A DNA stretch of 64,000 bases from assembly GCA_944472135.2 (NCBI GenBank), contig OX235262.1, forward strand, positions 170,995,509-171,059,508. Direction: 5' to 3'. A program made the translations under genes and the position numbers. Each line of letters begins with the position of its first letter. The first letter of the stretch is position 1. The notes beneath the pieces are model-generated. The model did no database searches, was not told the DNA's origin, and saw only the letters and a program-made list of their open reading frames with translations. This document shows, piece by piece, positions 55,769-64,000 of this stretch. This stretch comes from Trichobilharzia regenti. Its lineage: Eukaryota; Platyhelminthes; Trematoda; Strigeidida; Schistosomatidae.

Positions 55769-56284
55769 CTGTATTTCCAGAAGGACTATTTCTCCCCTAC
55801 TTTCCAGATAGAAGAAATCTAAATAAATTTAATTAGATGTCATTCTGTGGAGCAACAGCAATACCGTTAGTTTATTCATACATTTCAGATTGTAAATTTA
55901 AAAAATTTATAGTTTCATGTGGAAATTCGATAATAAACCACAGGTGCGTGATTTTCGGCTTCTTTTATGTCTCACTGTTTATCACCCTGGGTACTATTCC
56001 AGAGTGATAAGCGTAAGTTACACTAGAGATACAATCAGATCCCCTTTGAAAATTTAATGAAACAATAATAGTAAAAAAATAACTTCAAAACTAGTCTAAT
56101 ACACAAAAAGGTAAATGTATCAGGGTAGATAGATTGTGAGTCATTAGTACTATGAAACAACAACAACAGTTTTCTTTATATTCTAGCATAGTTTGTTGGT
56201 GTGTAAAAATTTTATTGAATCATTTTTCGCAATTGCATTTTCATTGCATTTTCACTTTTAGGATTATGAGTTGTTTATGGTATA
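55769..56284. other. Unassigned AT-rich sequence
   Basis: Nothing recognised. Confidence 0.4.
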
Positions 56285-57245
56285 GATTATTATTATTATT
56301 TCCTTTAATTCATATAGGAACATAGGGCTTCAGCCGCACGCCTCCATTGTGTTTGGTTCTCTGCTAGACTTTTCACCTGGCTCCAAGACTGTCCACATGT
56401 TTTCGTCTCCTCTTCACATGACCTCCTCCAAGTCACCCTTGCACTGACGACCAACTCGCCACCTCCCTTTCGGGTTCCACTCGAGCGATGGCTTGTCTAG
56501 TGATATCACTTGATGGTTTCCTCAGAGTATGGCCAATCCATCTCCATTTTTTCCTACCTATTTGTTGCACAATCGGTTCCTGGTTGGTTCGCTCCCAGAG
56601 ATCCCTGTTGCTGATCTTTTTGAGCGAAGACAACTGTGATGAAGGTCTGTAGTTTGTTTGAGATGGTCTTCACGACACACCAAGTCTCTGATCCGTACAG
56701 CAGCACTGACTGACTTTACACTGGGGTTGAAAATCCGGAGGACTGCTGCTGACCTCCAGAGAGACTTGAGTGTAGTGAAAGCTTGTCTCGCTTTCCCAAT
56801 CCACGCTGCTTTGATATCCTGGTCAGTTCCTTCCGTCTGTAGTTGAAATGATGCTTCCCAGGCTGGTAGGTAAAGGAGGTTGTTTCTTTCAGGTTCCTCC
56901 CAGTTTTGCTGGCTGATTGTTCTCTGTTGTTGTTGCTGCTGCTGTTGGCCGGCAATCTTCATCACCTCTGTTTTTTATATGTTCACCTGAAGGAAGTCCT
57001 TTCTTTGATGCTTCTTCTGCCAACTTGTCGCTTTTCACTTGCATATCTTCCAGTTTGTGGGAAATCAGACATATATCATCGGCGAAGTCCAGATCCTCCA
57101 ATTTTTTGTGTGGGTCCATTTTATGCCTATCTCATCACTGCCCGCTGTTTGTCTCATTATCCAACCTACTGCAATCAGGAAAATCATTGGCGATAGTAGA
57201 CAGCCTTGCCTCACTCGCGTCCTCACTTCGAAAGATTCCGTAATT
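56285..57245 (-). mobile_element. RTE-like retrotransposon, young copy
   Basis: The left end has (TTA)n and the tail 'CCTTTAATTCATATAGGAAC'. The minus strand holds '[20 protein letters not shown]', '[20 protein letters not shown]', 'IKAAWIGKARQAFTTLKSLW', 'NPSVKSVSAAVRIRDLVC' and, upstream, 'LEDLDFADDICLISHKLEDM', which includes the RT motif C with the catalytic aspartates ('FADD'). It ends at 'ESFEVRTRV' (motif B). A short deletion and several shifts break it. Confidence 0.9.
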
Positions 57246-57272
57246 TATAGAAAATTCCGTAATGTATAGAAA
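57235..57272. repeat. Tandem 19 bp x 2 at the RTE 5' junction
   Basis: Units 57235-57253 and 57254-57272 differ at one position ('ATTCCGTAATTTATAGAAA'). The repeat begins inside the RTE end and may be an insertion-repair product. Confidence 0.7.
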
Positions 57273-57329
57273 ATTTCCACAAATAATTATAGTCAAATAA
57301 TTGGTTAATTATTCAGACCTTGTACTAAT

Positions 57330-57575
57330 GCTTATAACGTTAACAGACAGACTTTACGAAATGATTGATTGAGGTTTTCCGATCATCTGTGTATATAAAG
57401 GTGTATATAAGGAAAAGTCTTCCCCTGCCTTAATTACTGAAACTAGAGTCCCTTTAGGTGCTGTTGTCCCTACTCTTCCCTTTTCTTTATTCCTACCAGA
57501 CTTGCTTCATTCAAATACGCTGATGATCCGAGTGTCTTGTTGCCAGTTACTTCCAAATTAAACTAGCATAGAACG
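57330..57575 (+). mobile_element. CR1/Jockey-type RT fragment
   Basis: The plus strand encodes 'SSPALITETRVPLGAVVPTL' and 'PFSLFLPDLL' (usual SSP..SGVPQGSVLGPLLFSLFINDL) and, after a frame change, 'FKYADDPSVLLPV', where YADD at 57516-57527 is the catalytic box. This is the pattern of CR1-like elements (SR1 type in schistosomes), unlike the other families here. Only the palm core survives. Confidence 0.62.
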
Positions 57576-57584
57576 ATTAATGAA

Positions 57585-58850
57585 GAGATTAAGAGCATGA
57601 GAGAATAAGAGGCTGGACAAACTTTTTATGCATATAGAGTTCAGGGTTGTATTGACGAATTGCCAACACCTCCGTCAAACACAAATGCTAGAAGCTGGCG
57701 CCCTCTGTACCATGTGGCTGCAACTTGCAGCTATTCTTGAAAGGTTACTCTAGTGAAACTACATGGCGTTAGTTCATCAAGTGCTCGAAAATTCAGCTTG
57801 TAACTGTCTTGGATTGTCATTTTCCTAACTACGCCGGATGATATTCAGAGGTGCGTTTGGGAAGTGTGTACTTTGTGTGGCCAATATAGCTAGCTTCACA
57901 GTAGCAAGTGAATTCATCAACACACATTGAAGTGGCCCATCCAAGGCGATAGCTTATCCTTCACACTTCCAATGATCGTCTGTCAGCTGTATGAACTGAT
58001 CCATGACTCATGAAAAGAAGGCTTCTCTCAGTGATCTGGATAAGTGGTTATTCAGAATATAAGCTGTGGTAACACCTTTAAAATCAACGTTCATAAATAG
58101 CAGTTTCTTCGGCATCGTCTAGCTTCTTTCTGGTTTTTGCCTTACTTTCATATTCTTCTCGATGAATCTTGAAGGATATCCAATTTTCATTAGGTGTCGC
58201 TTGAGTATTTTCAGTTCACCATCGACTGTATCACAGGTATATTTCTTCCTTATTTTTGAGGGTAAGAAGTGGATCAGATTTCTATTTCTTCCCAAAACGA
58301 TCAATCTGTGAAAGCTCATGTAGTGACTACTCCATGTTGGTTTCCTGTAGATTGATCTTTGAAGAGAACCGTCAGGTCTCCTTTTTAGCAGAACATCAAA
58401 AAATGGAATTCTGATTCCATCTCTGATTCCGATGTGAACTGGACAGCACGATGGCAGAAGTCGAACTCCCTAGTTATCATCTCGATGTTGGCCTTCTCGT
58501 CACATATGATAAGAGTATCATCCATATATCTTTAGTATATTTTAAAACTACCGGTAATAAGTCATAACATACCATTCTTTGGACTTACCAAAAAACAGTC
58601 CACAAGTAAAGGACCTAGTGGCGACTCCTTTGCTACTCCATCTCTTTGTCTAAAAAGCGTGTTGCTGAATCTGAAGTGGACAGTGAGAGTGCATCTCAAT
58701 AGCAGTTCCCTTAGGTAGTGTGTGAGAATACCCACGTCCAGATTACTATCCTCGATGAATTTGTATACAAAGAAAGTAGTTTCAGTATTTATGAATAATT
58801 CAAGCGGTTATCAATTACAGGGTTGTTTAAAATAGAACTCACAACTTGCA
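57585..58850 (-). mobile_element. Penelope-like element with RT palm, linker and GIY-YIG endonuclease
   Basis: The minus strand, in order: 'TTFFVYKFIEDSNLDVG' and 'LRELLLRCTLTVHFRFSNTL', 'FRQRDGVAKESPLGPLLVDC' (PLE motif, usual DGVAMGSPLGPLLADCF), then 'YMDDTLIICDEKANIEMI' (catalytic YMDD, codons 58517-58528), 'EFHFLMF', and, after many stops, 'VKDKLSPW' and a CEASYIGHTKYTLPKR-type nuclease in shifted frames near 57870-57960. It ends with 'VFDGGVGNSSIQP' at about 57640. It is the only PLE copy here with RT catalytic residues visible. Confidence 0.85.
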
Positions 58851-58854
58851 GATT

Positions 58855-59235
58855 ATTTATCAATGTGCAATATACACAGATCGAGAGGTGAAATTTATCA
58901 GATCACCACGATATGTTATCTGCTTGATGTCATAAATGGTAATCAAGAAAGTCGTATATTTGCAGAAAATCATATACTTCTCATTGATTGAGATGAGTAG
59001 TTACATACCACCAATCATATTAAACAGTAGTGCTTGCCAGCCAGAAATGAGGTGGTTTCAAGTGATTCGGCTTTCTGAGCTGAGTCAAAACTGGGAAAAC
59101 CCCACCAAAAAGTGAAAGGGTTGTCCGATGCGTAGATCGCCTCAATTTGGCTGGCTAGCAAGCACTACTGGTTGGTGTGCATATTCGTTTACAACTACTC
59201 ATCTGAAGTAATCAGTAGTATATAGTTTTATGCAG
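58855..59235. repeat. Inverted repeat unit with ~80-100 bp arms
   Basis: The left arm (about 58970-59060, 'GATGAGTAGTTAC...CAGTAGTGCTTGCCAGCC') is inverse to the right arm (about 59130-59235, '...GGCTGGCTAGCAAGCACTAC'). Part of the left flank ('ATCTGCTTGATGTCATAAAT') also recurs near 63730. Class unknown. Confidence 0.62.
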
Positions 59236-59343
59236 AGTTTCTCGTTGTCAGTACACTATCCGAAAACAACAGTAAAAATTAATTAAAACACATAAAGGCA
59301 AAGTAACTGTCTAAGCATCCAAAACAAGTAACATACAAAAGAA

Positions 59344-59762
59344 TTCAAGTATTGGTATGTAGGGATTTGATTGATAGGTTACAGGATTTCATCATGAGCT
59401 GGCATTGGTAGGAGAACCTGGGGTTACCTGTGGTTCTAGTGGGAAGTCGTGACCAGTAGGGTGCAACAGGTCGGATGTGAGGACAAATACTCATCGAAGA
59501 CATTGGCTAGCGGTTGGGCTATATTGTGAATTGGCAGAAGTTAGAATTCACAGACTGGCAATTTGATCTGATCCCAGTTACTTAATGGTCTACGAGCTAG
59601 CTAGCCTTAAAATCAGAAGATCCTGGGTTCGAAATTTGGCGGTGAGTGCGTACTGTTGAAGAGTCCCGAGAACTGGGACGAAACAGCTTTCTAGTACTCC
59701 CTGGCTGGTTTTCCAATCCTTCTCTGACTGATGTCAGCTCATGATGAAATCATGTAACCGAT
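59344..59762 (+). mobile_element. Fold-back, full-length hammerhead SINE-B
   Basis: The left terminal repeat at 59377-59418 is the inverse of the tail at 59719-59759 (about 34 of 41 matching). The body has 5' 'GGGAAGTCGTGACCAGTAGG', 'GAGGACAAATACTC', A box 'CAGTTACTTAATGGTCTACG', B box 'GGGTTCGAAATTTGG' and a hammerhead 'TTGAAGAGTCCC...GGGACGAAAC' with intact stem II (C3 changed to T) and cleavage trinucleotide TTC. Confidence 0.8.
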
Positions 59763-59789
59763 ACAGCAGAATTATTTAAAAGACAAATT

Positions 59790-60432
59790 CAGCGAGGAAA
59801 ATTTTTTTTACCGATGAAATCATCTTCACAGGCTGTACAATCGTATTTATATTTACCAAAAATGTATAGTAGTCCATTATTGAGTAATAGGGGGTGACAT
59901 ATTGATATAATTACTCAGAAGTGGCTTTAGAAGTAAAAAAAAGTTGTAAACTATGTGGTACTCAAAGGTGCAAAGTTAGAAATTTGATAAGGTTAAAATT
60001 GCTATTGAGTGAGAATAATGGTATTTAACAAGTCAATTTAACAAGCGTGACGAGGGTGTGAAAATGTACAAAAGGAACATCTGACAGTGATAATCGTGAA
60101 TTAATTATGAAGGCAAAGTGAACTAAAAGTAAAATTTTAAATTTAAAAAAAAATTAGAATTGTTTTACAGGGATGACTAGTAAAGAGGTTAAGACTAGAG
60201 TAGAATAAGAGACTGGACAAATGTATTCTGTATTCAGTGTTCGGGGTTGTATTGACGAACTGCTAGCGCCTTCGCCATACGAAAATGCCGAAAGCTGACA
60301 CCCTTCGTACCATTTGACCTCACCTTGTAGACAATCTTGAAAGACGACCCTGGTGGAGCTAAGTTGCTTGAGTTCACCAAAATCATCCTTAAGAAGTACC
60401 TGAGAATCAAGAAGAATATTCTTAACAAGACA
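59790..60432 (-). mobile_element. Penelope-like element, nuclease C-terminus and 3' UTR
   Basis: Minus strand 60428-60234 encodes 'LVNSSNLAPPGSSFKIVYKV' and 'FRHFRMAKALAVRQYNPEH', the end of PLE proteins, similar to the terminal part of 57585-58850. The rest to 59790 is untranslated sequence with 'CTGTACAATCGTATTTAT' near the end, a phrase shared with the PLE at 50340-51315. Confidence 0.74.
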
Positions 60433-60433
60433 G

Positions 60434-60762
60434 GATCAAAACTTTGTTCAAGGCGGTCACACTCTGAACATATCTAGCAGATAGTCCAGTCTCAGAATAA
60501 CTTTGATTCATTCAAATAAAATTGCAATTGTGAAACCACACATTATCGATGTCACTACACAACTACAAAAAGAAGCATTAAAATTAGAGACTAGACAGGA
60601 AGAAAGATAAATAATAAGGATCACGCCATAAGACGATATGCAAACGTCAGTGCGATGACATATAGCCGAGGAGAAAAGCGGAAAATAACTACAGAGTTAT
60701 TTGAAACCTCGCAGTCAGTATCAGTATTGTAATCAGATCGTCTGGGAGGGAATTTTGATTCA
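60434..60762 (-). repeat. Dispersed repeat D copy
   Basis: Reverse match to D: on the plus strand 'GGATCAAAACTTTGTTCAAG', 'TTGCAATTGTGAAACCACAC', 'AATAATAAGGATCACG' and 'GATATGCAAACGTCAG'. Confidence 0.66.
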
Positions 60763-61834
60763 GCTATTCCGTTATACTCCTGTCAACCAGTGGGATTGAT
60801 AGTGACAACCATTTCGCTGGTTTGATGTCGAGCTTATCAACATGTTTCAGTGTAATGTGAACCAAGTGACTATGAACTGCATTGATTGTCATTGGGGGGT
60901 GGTGAACTGGTAAAACAACTACTTACTTGATCCATCCAATTATCAACTTGTTATTATTTTTTTAAAAGATCCCTAATAGGTCAAGGGGAATTGAGAAAAC
61001 AGTTAGAAAGGTAGATAAGTGAATAATCAAAAAGAGGAAAAGCAAAGGTGATGTATGCCTCCTTATTAAGATAAATTTTAATGCTAAATTAACCCGCCTT
61101 TGCATTCATCACAATAATGTTATCATGCTTAAGGTTCTAGAATAGAATAACATTGCGGACATTGACTCAGTCATTGTCAACCTGATTAAATCAACCAACA
61201 CACTAAATAAACATCAAATAAATGCCTACTTAAACTGCACTTCTTCCTAATTTGATTTACTTAGTTTCTTGTTCTTCTTTTAGACCCACAGTAATAAATA
61301 ACTAACTAAACGAATAAATAATAAAGTCATTACTGATTTCTTAATTTCTATTTCACTTTTTTTTCCCCAAAATAACGATGCTTAGAAAGGTCAGTGACCT
61401 GAATTTTCATGAGATAACAAACAGTTTTGCAGTCTATTATGTTTTTGCATGTCTTCCAAATTAATGACTAGAAGAAAATCCCTTCCTCTCTCTTTCTTCT
61501 GCTTTCTCTTGACTTTCGTGACAATCTAAAGATTTCGAACGGGAAAAATAGAAGCAAAATTAACATAGAACTATTTTCCATGTAAAACTTTATTTCAATA
61601 CTCAACTAGAATTGATGTAATTAATTAAATACACTAGAGTGAACAACACATAGAAGATGTATTGGGTACACAGAGGCTAATTCAAACCACCAAGGTAATA
61701 TTTAAGCAGTTTTGTTGAATAAGAGTCAATTTTTTTCAAGTAGGAAACTTATGTGGTAAAAAAGGACAATGTAAAACGTGAAAAAAATACTTAAAACTCG
61801 TAATCCTCTGGTATACAAACAGAAATAACGTAAT
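60763..61834. other. Unassigned AT-rich sequence
   Basis: No gene or recognised element. Confidence 0.45.
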
Positions 61835-62215
61835 CACACAGCACCAGCCAGAATCGGAATGGTGAGACCTACACTTTCATCATTCTGAAATCAGTTTTGG
61901 GAAATCGTCTTCACTCAGTGTAATGAGCAAGATTCGAATTTTCAACAGTCAATGTTAAGTCAACTCAATTCTCCTCCTATATGTGTCAGAAACTTGGCAC
62001 ACTCGTCATGAAGTGTATTTCCAAATGATGGCTGTAGATTTTCGTCAACAGCTAGGTACTTTTGATAGCTCCATCCTGAAGGTCAGATGGCCGACCGACC
62101 GGCCGGCCAGAAAGAATTATCAACAAAGAAATCTTAGGACAAACTTATCAAGAATATGTTGCTCAACAAGGATGTCTAAAAAGGTTCCTGTCCAAATGAT
62201 TTTCAAAATATATGA
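61835..62215 (+). mobile_element. RTE-like fragment lacking both ends
   Basis: The plus strand has 'ARIGMVRPTLSSF' and 'SVMSKIRIFNSQC' (usual TKNKIRIFNTNVKSV), then 'CVRNLAHSS', 'IDSIIKVPSC'-type sequence and 'NYQQRNLRTNLSRICCSTRM'. A CCGACCGACCGGCCGGCC run lies at 62091-62108. It is cut on the right before the tail. Confidence 0.78.
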
Positions 62216-62284
62216 AACTCTCCTCTATATACCGGGAATAAAATGTGAATTATCTGAGATGGTTGTGCAAAAGACCAATATCTA

Positions 62285-62570
62285 GCTTACACACAAGATA
62301 ATCTCCTAACATGAAACCTAGTGAAGAAGCCACCTGTCTATAGAGTTCACTGTCTAGTTTAAGATTCATATTCATGGCAAATTTTAGTAACACTTCTTTG
62401 AGGACTTCTGCTGGGATCCCAATATTTATTAACTTATCACTTGTTTATTTGTTCACAGATGTAATTAACCGTTTCAGTTAGCGGTAAATTTCTAAACAGA
62501 GGTGTTAAGTCCTTGTCCTCTGTCATAGTTTAAAACTTTAACGCCTACAATCCTCATCATCAAACCTCAT
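62285..62570 (-). mobile_element. Penelope-like RT fragment (upstream of the palm)
   Basis: On the minus strand: 'YDRGQ' region, 'NLPLTETVNYICEQINK' (usual LFTNVPLTETVNYI), then 'IGIPAEVLKEVLLKFAMNMN' and 'LKLDSELYRQVA', which is the segment just before DGVAMGSPLGP in PLE RTs. It ends there, so the palm is missing. Confidence 0.76.
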
Positions 62571-63109
62571 GTAAAAGCTCAGCATACATTGAGATTAGAG
62601 ATTATATAGTCTTACAAGAGACTATAAAGTCAATAATAATTTCGTAACTGTTTGATGTCCATCAGTCAGGGAAAAACCGTTAAATCTTCATGTTACGTCA
62701 TACTATAATAAGTGGAATCTCACGAGTAAATGCTTCTTGTCTCACTGCCTGTACATTTCAATCAAAAGCTTGAATGAAAATACCATCTTGTAGGTGGTGC
62801 AGACTTCTAAAGTCGGATTTGTTATAAACATTGAAAATGTATGCATGAGTCAAAGTAGTAATTCATAAATAGAGTGTCTATCTTAGTGGATTATAAAATT
62901 TGGCTACTACGAGAAAGAACTCATCACATTTTGGCTCATTTTATTAGTAATTCATCATTTTATTCACTTCGTGGCTTCAGGACATAACTCTTCCGCCATT
63001 GTATCCAAACATTTATCTTTGTTTAAACTTGAACGTTCTAGGTGGTTTCTGAGAACTGCTGGTTAATTTCGGAGTCTGCTATCTATAATTGATATTATGC
63101 AATATTTTC
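62571..63109. other. Unassigned AT-rich sequence
   Basis: Nothing recognised. Confidence 0.4.
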
Positions 63110-63245
63110 AAGTGTGTTAAATTTGTCCCGTACACAAACTTGATAATTTCTTTAAGCTGTACGCAGATGGTGACGATAAGAAGCCAACGAAAAACATGAG
63201 TTTAGTAGCTGATTCAGCACAAATTAATGTTCCTGTCTTATTTAA
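63110..63245 (-). mobile_element. Possible PLE linker-region fragment
   Basis: Shares 'CTTGATAATTTCTTTAAGCT' and 'GTACGCAG' plus downstream words with 4930-5092 (same orientation) and less with 55440-55510. Confidence 0.42.
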
Positions 63246-63257
63246 AATCTACATCTC

Positions 63258-63620
63258 ATTTCGCGGGAAGCCGTGCCCAGTAGGGTGCAGCAGGGTGGCA
63301 GTCACTCATCGAAAAAGACACTGCGAAGTGGTCACGCCAAGTCATGAATTGGCAGAAGTTAGAGTTCAAGGGCTGGCCATTGGATCAGGTCCCAGTGGCT
63401 TAATGGTCTACAAGCTAGCTCGCCTTGTAACCAGAAGGTCCTGGGTCTGAACTCCACGGGTGATCACGTTCTGCTGAAGAGTCCTGAGAACTAGGACGAA
63501 ACAGCTGTCCAGTACTCCCTGGCTGGTTTTCCAATGCTAAGCTAAGTGATGTCAGCTAATGATGAGGTCCTCCAACCAATCAAAGAAAAAAAATCCCTAC
63601 AAAACCAATACTTGAAAAAT
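63258..63620 (+). mobile_element. SINE-B copy carrying an apparently intact hammerhead
   Basis: In order: 'CGGGAAGCCGTGCCCAGTAG', tRNA-like part 'CCCAGTGGCTTAATGGTCTA', 'CTTGTAACCAGAAGGTCCTG', B-box relic 'GGGTCTGAACTCC', hammerhead 63468-63515, and the complete tail 'CCAATCAAAG...CTACAAAACCAATACTTG'. The best template for the family in this window. Confidence 0.82.
63468..63515 (+). ncRNA. Type I hammerhead ribozyme motif with all core residues
   Basis: Read directly: CTGAAGA (63474-63480, fits CUGANGA), stem II GTCCT/AGGAC (63481-63485 with 63493-63497), GAAA (63498-63501), a short self-complementary stem III ACAGCTGT, and the cleavage triplet GTC ending at 63509. Stem I GTTCTG/CAGTAC pairs with one mismatch. 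A known schistosome Sm-alpha hammerhead has the same layout. A short stem III suggests it would work best as a dimer. Activity is inferred, not shown. Confidence 0.72.
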
Positions 63621-64000
63621 AGATGATGCATTGAACTCAAGTCAAATTTTTAATTTACGCAGTTCGAGGGATGAAATTTTGCCAAAGTTTCCTTTTGGAA
63701 AACTGAAATTATCCATATTATAATCTATGATCTGCTTGATATCAAAAGTGGCAATCAAGGAAGTAAACATGAATGCATTACACAGAATACTACTGATCCG
63801 TAGAGATGAGTAGTCGGATACCAATGGCGCTAGCTAGCCGTCTAAGTTTAATGCAGAAGGAATCATGGTTAGTTTAGACCAAGTGTTTAACATGAGAACA
63901 GTATTTCAACAGTTGCTGTTTTATAGAACACGATTTAAGCAAATACGTATTTATGGTAAATTCTCATCAGGCTTTACATTTACATAGTGAAATATTAGTG
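63621..64000. other. Unassigned sequence; part shared with 58900-59000
   Basis: Around 63715-63830 words such as 'ATCTGCTTGATATCAAAAG' and 'GAGATGAGTAGT' resemble 58935-59000. A 60-residue minus frame here is not supported as a gene. Confidence 0.4.

Overview
This window looks like a piece of a flatworm genome, most likely a blood fluke (Schistosoma or a close relative). The inference rests on four things seen together: strongly AT-rich non-coding DNA with many (TA)n tracts; numerous decayed RTE-like (SR2-type) non-LTR retrotransposon copies; many decayed Penelope-like elements (PLEs) with GIY-YIG endonuclease remnants; and a tRNA-like short element carrying a hammerhead ribozyme, as in the schistosome Sm-alpha family. 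No intact cellular protein-coding gene, rRNA or ordinary functional tRNA gene could be supported. Every longer reading frame that can be identified belongs to a broken transposable element. The window is best read as intergenic or large-intron DNA built from layers of retroelements.

Layout. 1-3.4 kb: three RTE pieces and a PLE reverse-transcriptase (RT) piece. 3.8-5.1 kb: short tRNA-derived repeats, including a fold-back hammerhead element. 5.9-7.8 kb: a partly tandem PLE with a SINE inserted in one unit. 8.4-10 kb: dispersed repeat D, a long SINE-A, and a duplicated RTE tail. 12.1-16.7 kb: two RTE copies head-to-tail (the second is the longest in the window), a second non-LTR family, and an RTE tail split by a 319 bp insert. 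17.5-18.6 kb: the best-preserved RT of that second family. 20-24.9 kb: an RTE inserted in repeat D, a PLE and an RTE. 26-35 kb: mostly tRNA-like short elements, with a SINE inside an RTE at 30.8 kb. 35.5-37.5 kb: a dated nest, in which a minus-strand RTE sits inside a plus-strand RTE with a 7 bp target duplication. 38-40.2 kb and 48.3-50.1 kb: microsatellite-rich sequence with no recognised element. 44.9-51.3 kb: two plus-strand PLEs, one flanked by ~67 bp inverted repeats. 52.5-63.6 kb: repeat D, hammerhead SINEs, several PLE pieces (one with a visible YMDD box), an RTE and a small CR1-like RT piece.

How the parts relate. RTE copies are 5'-truncated and end in a shared 3' tail followed by TAA/TTA-type repeats. 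SINE-A copies carry a tail resembling that RTE tail, which suggests the RTE machinery moved them. SINE-B copies carry a hammerhead motif next to a tRNA-Thr-like promoter, and some are fold-back structures. PLE pieces cover the RT palm, the linker and the GIY-YIG endonuclease, always with stops or frameshifts. Family names such as SR2-type, Sm-alpha-like and PLE are assigned from recognised protein or RNA motifs read by eye. No database was searched, and boundaries are usually good to about 10-30 bp unless a target duplication is stated.
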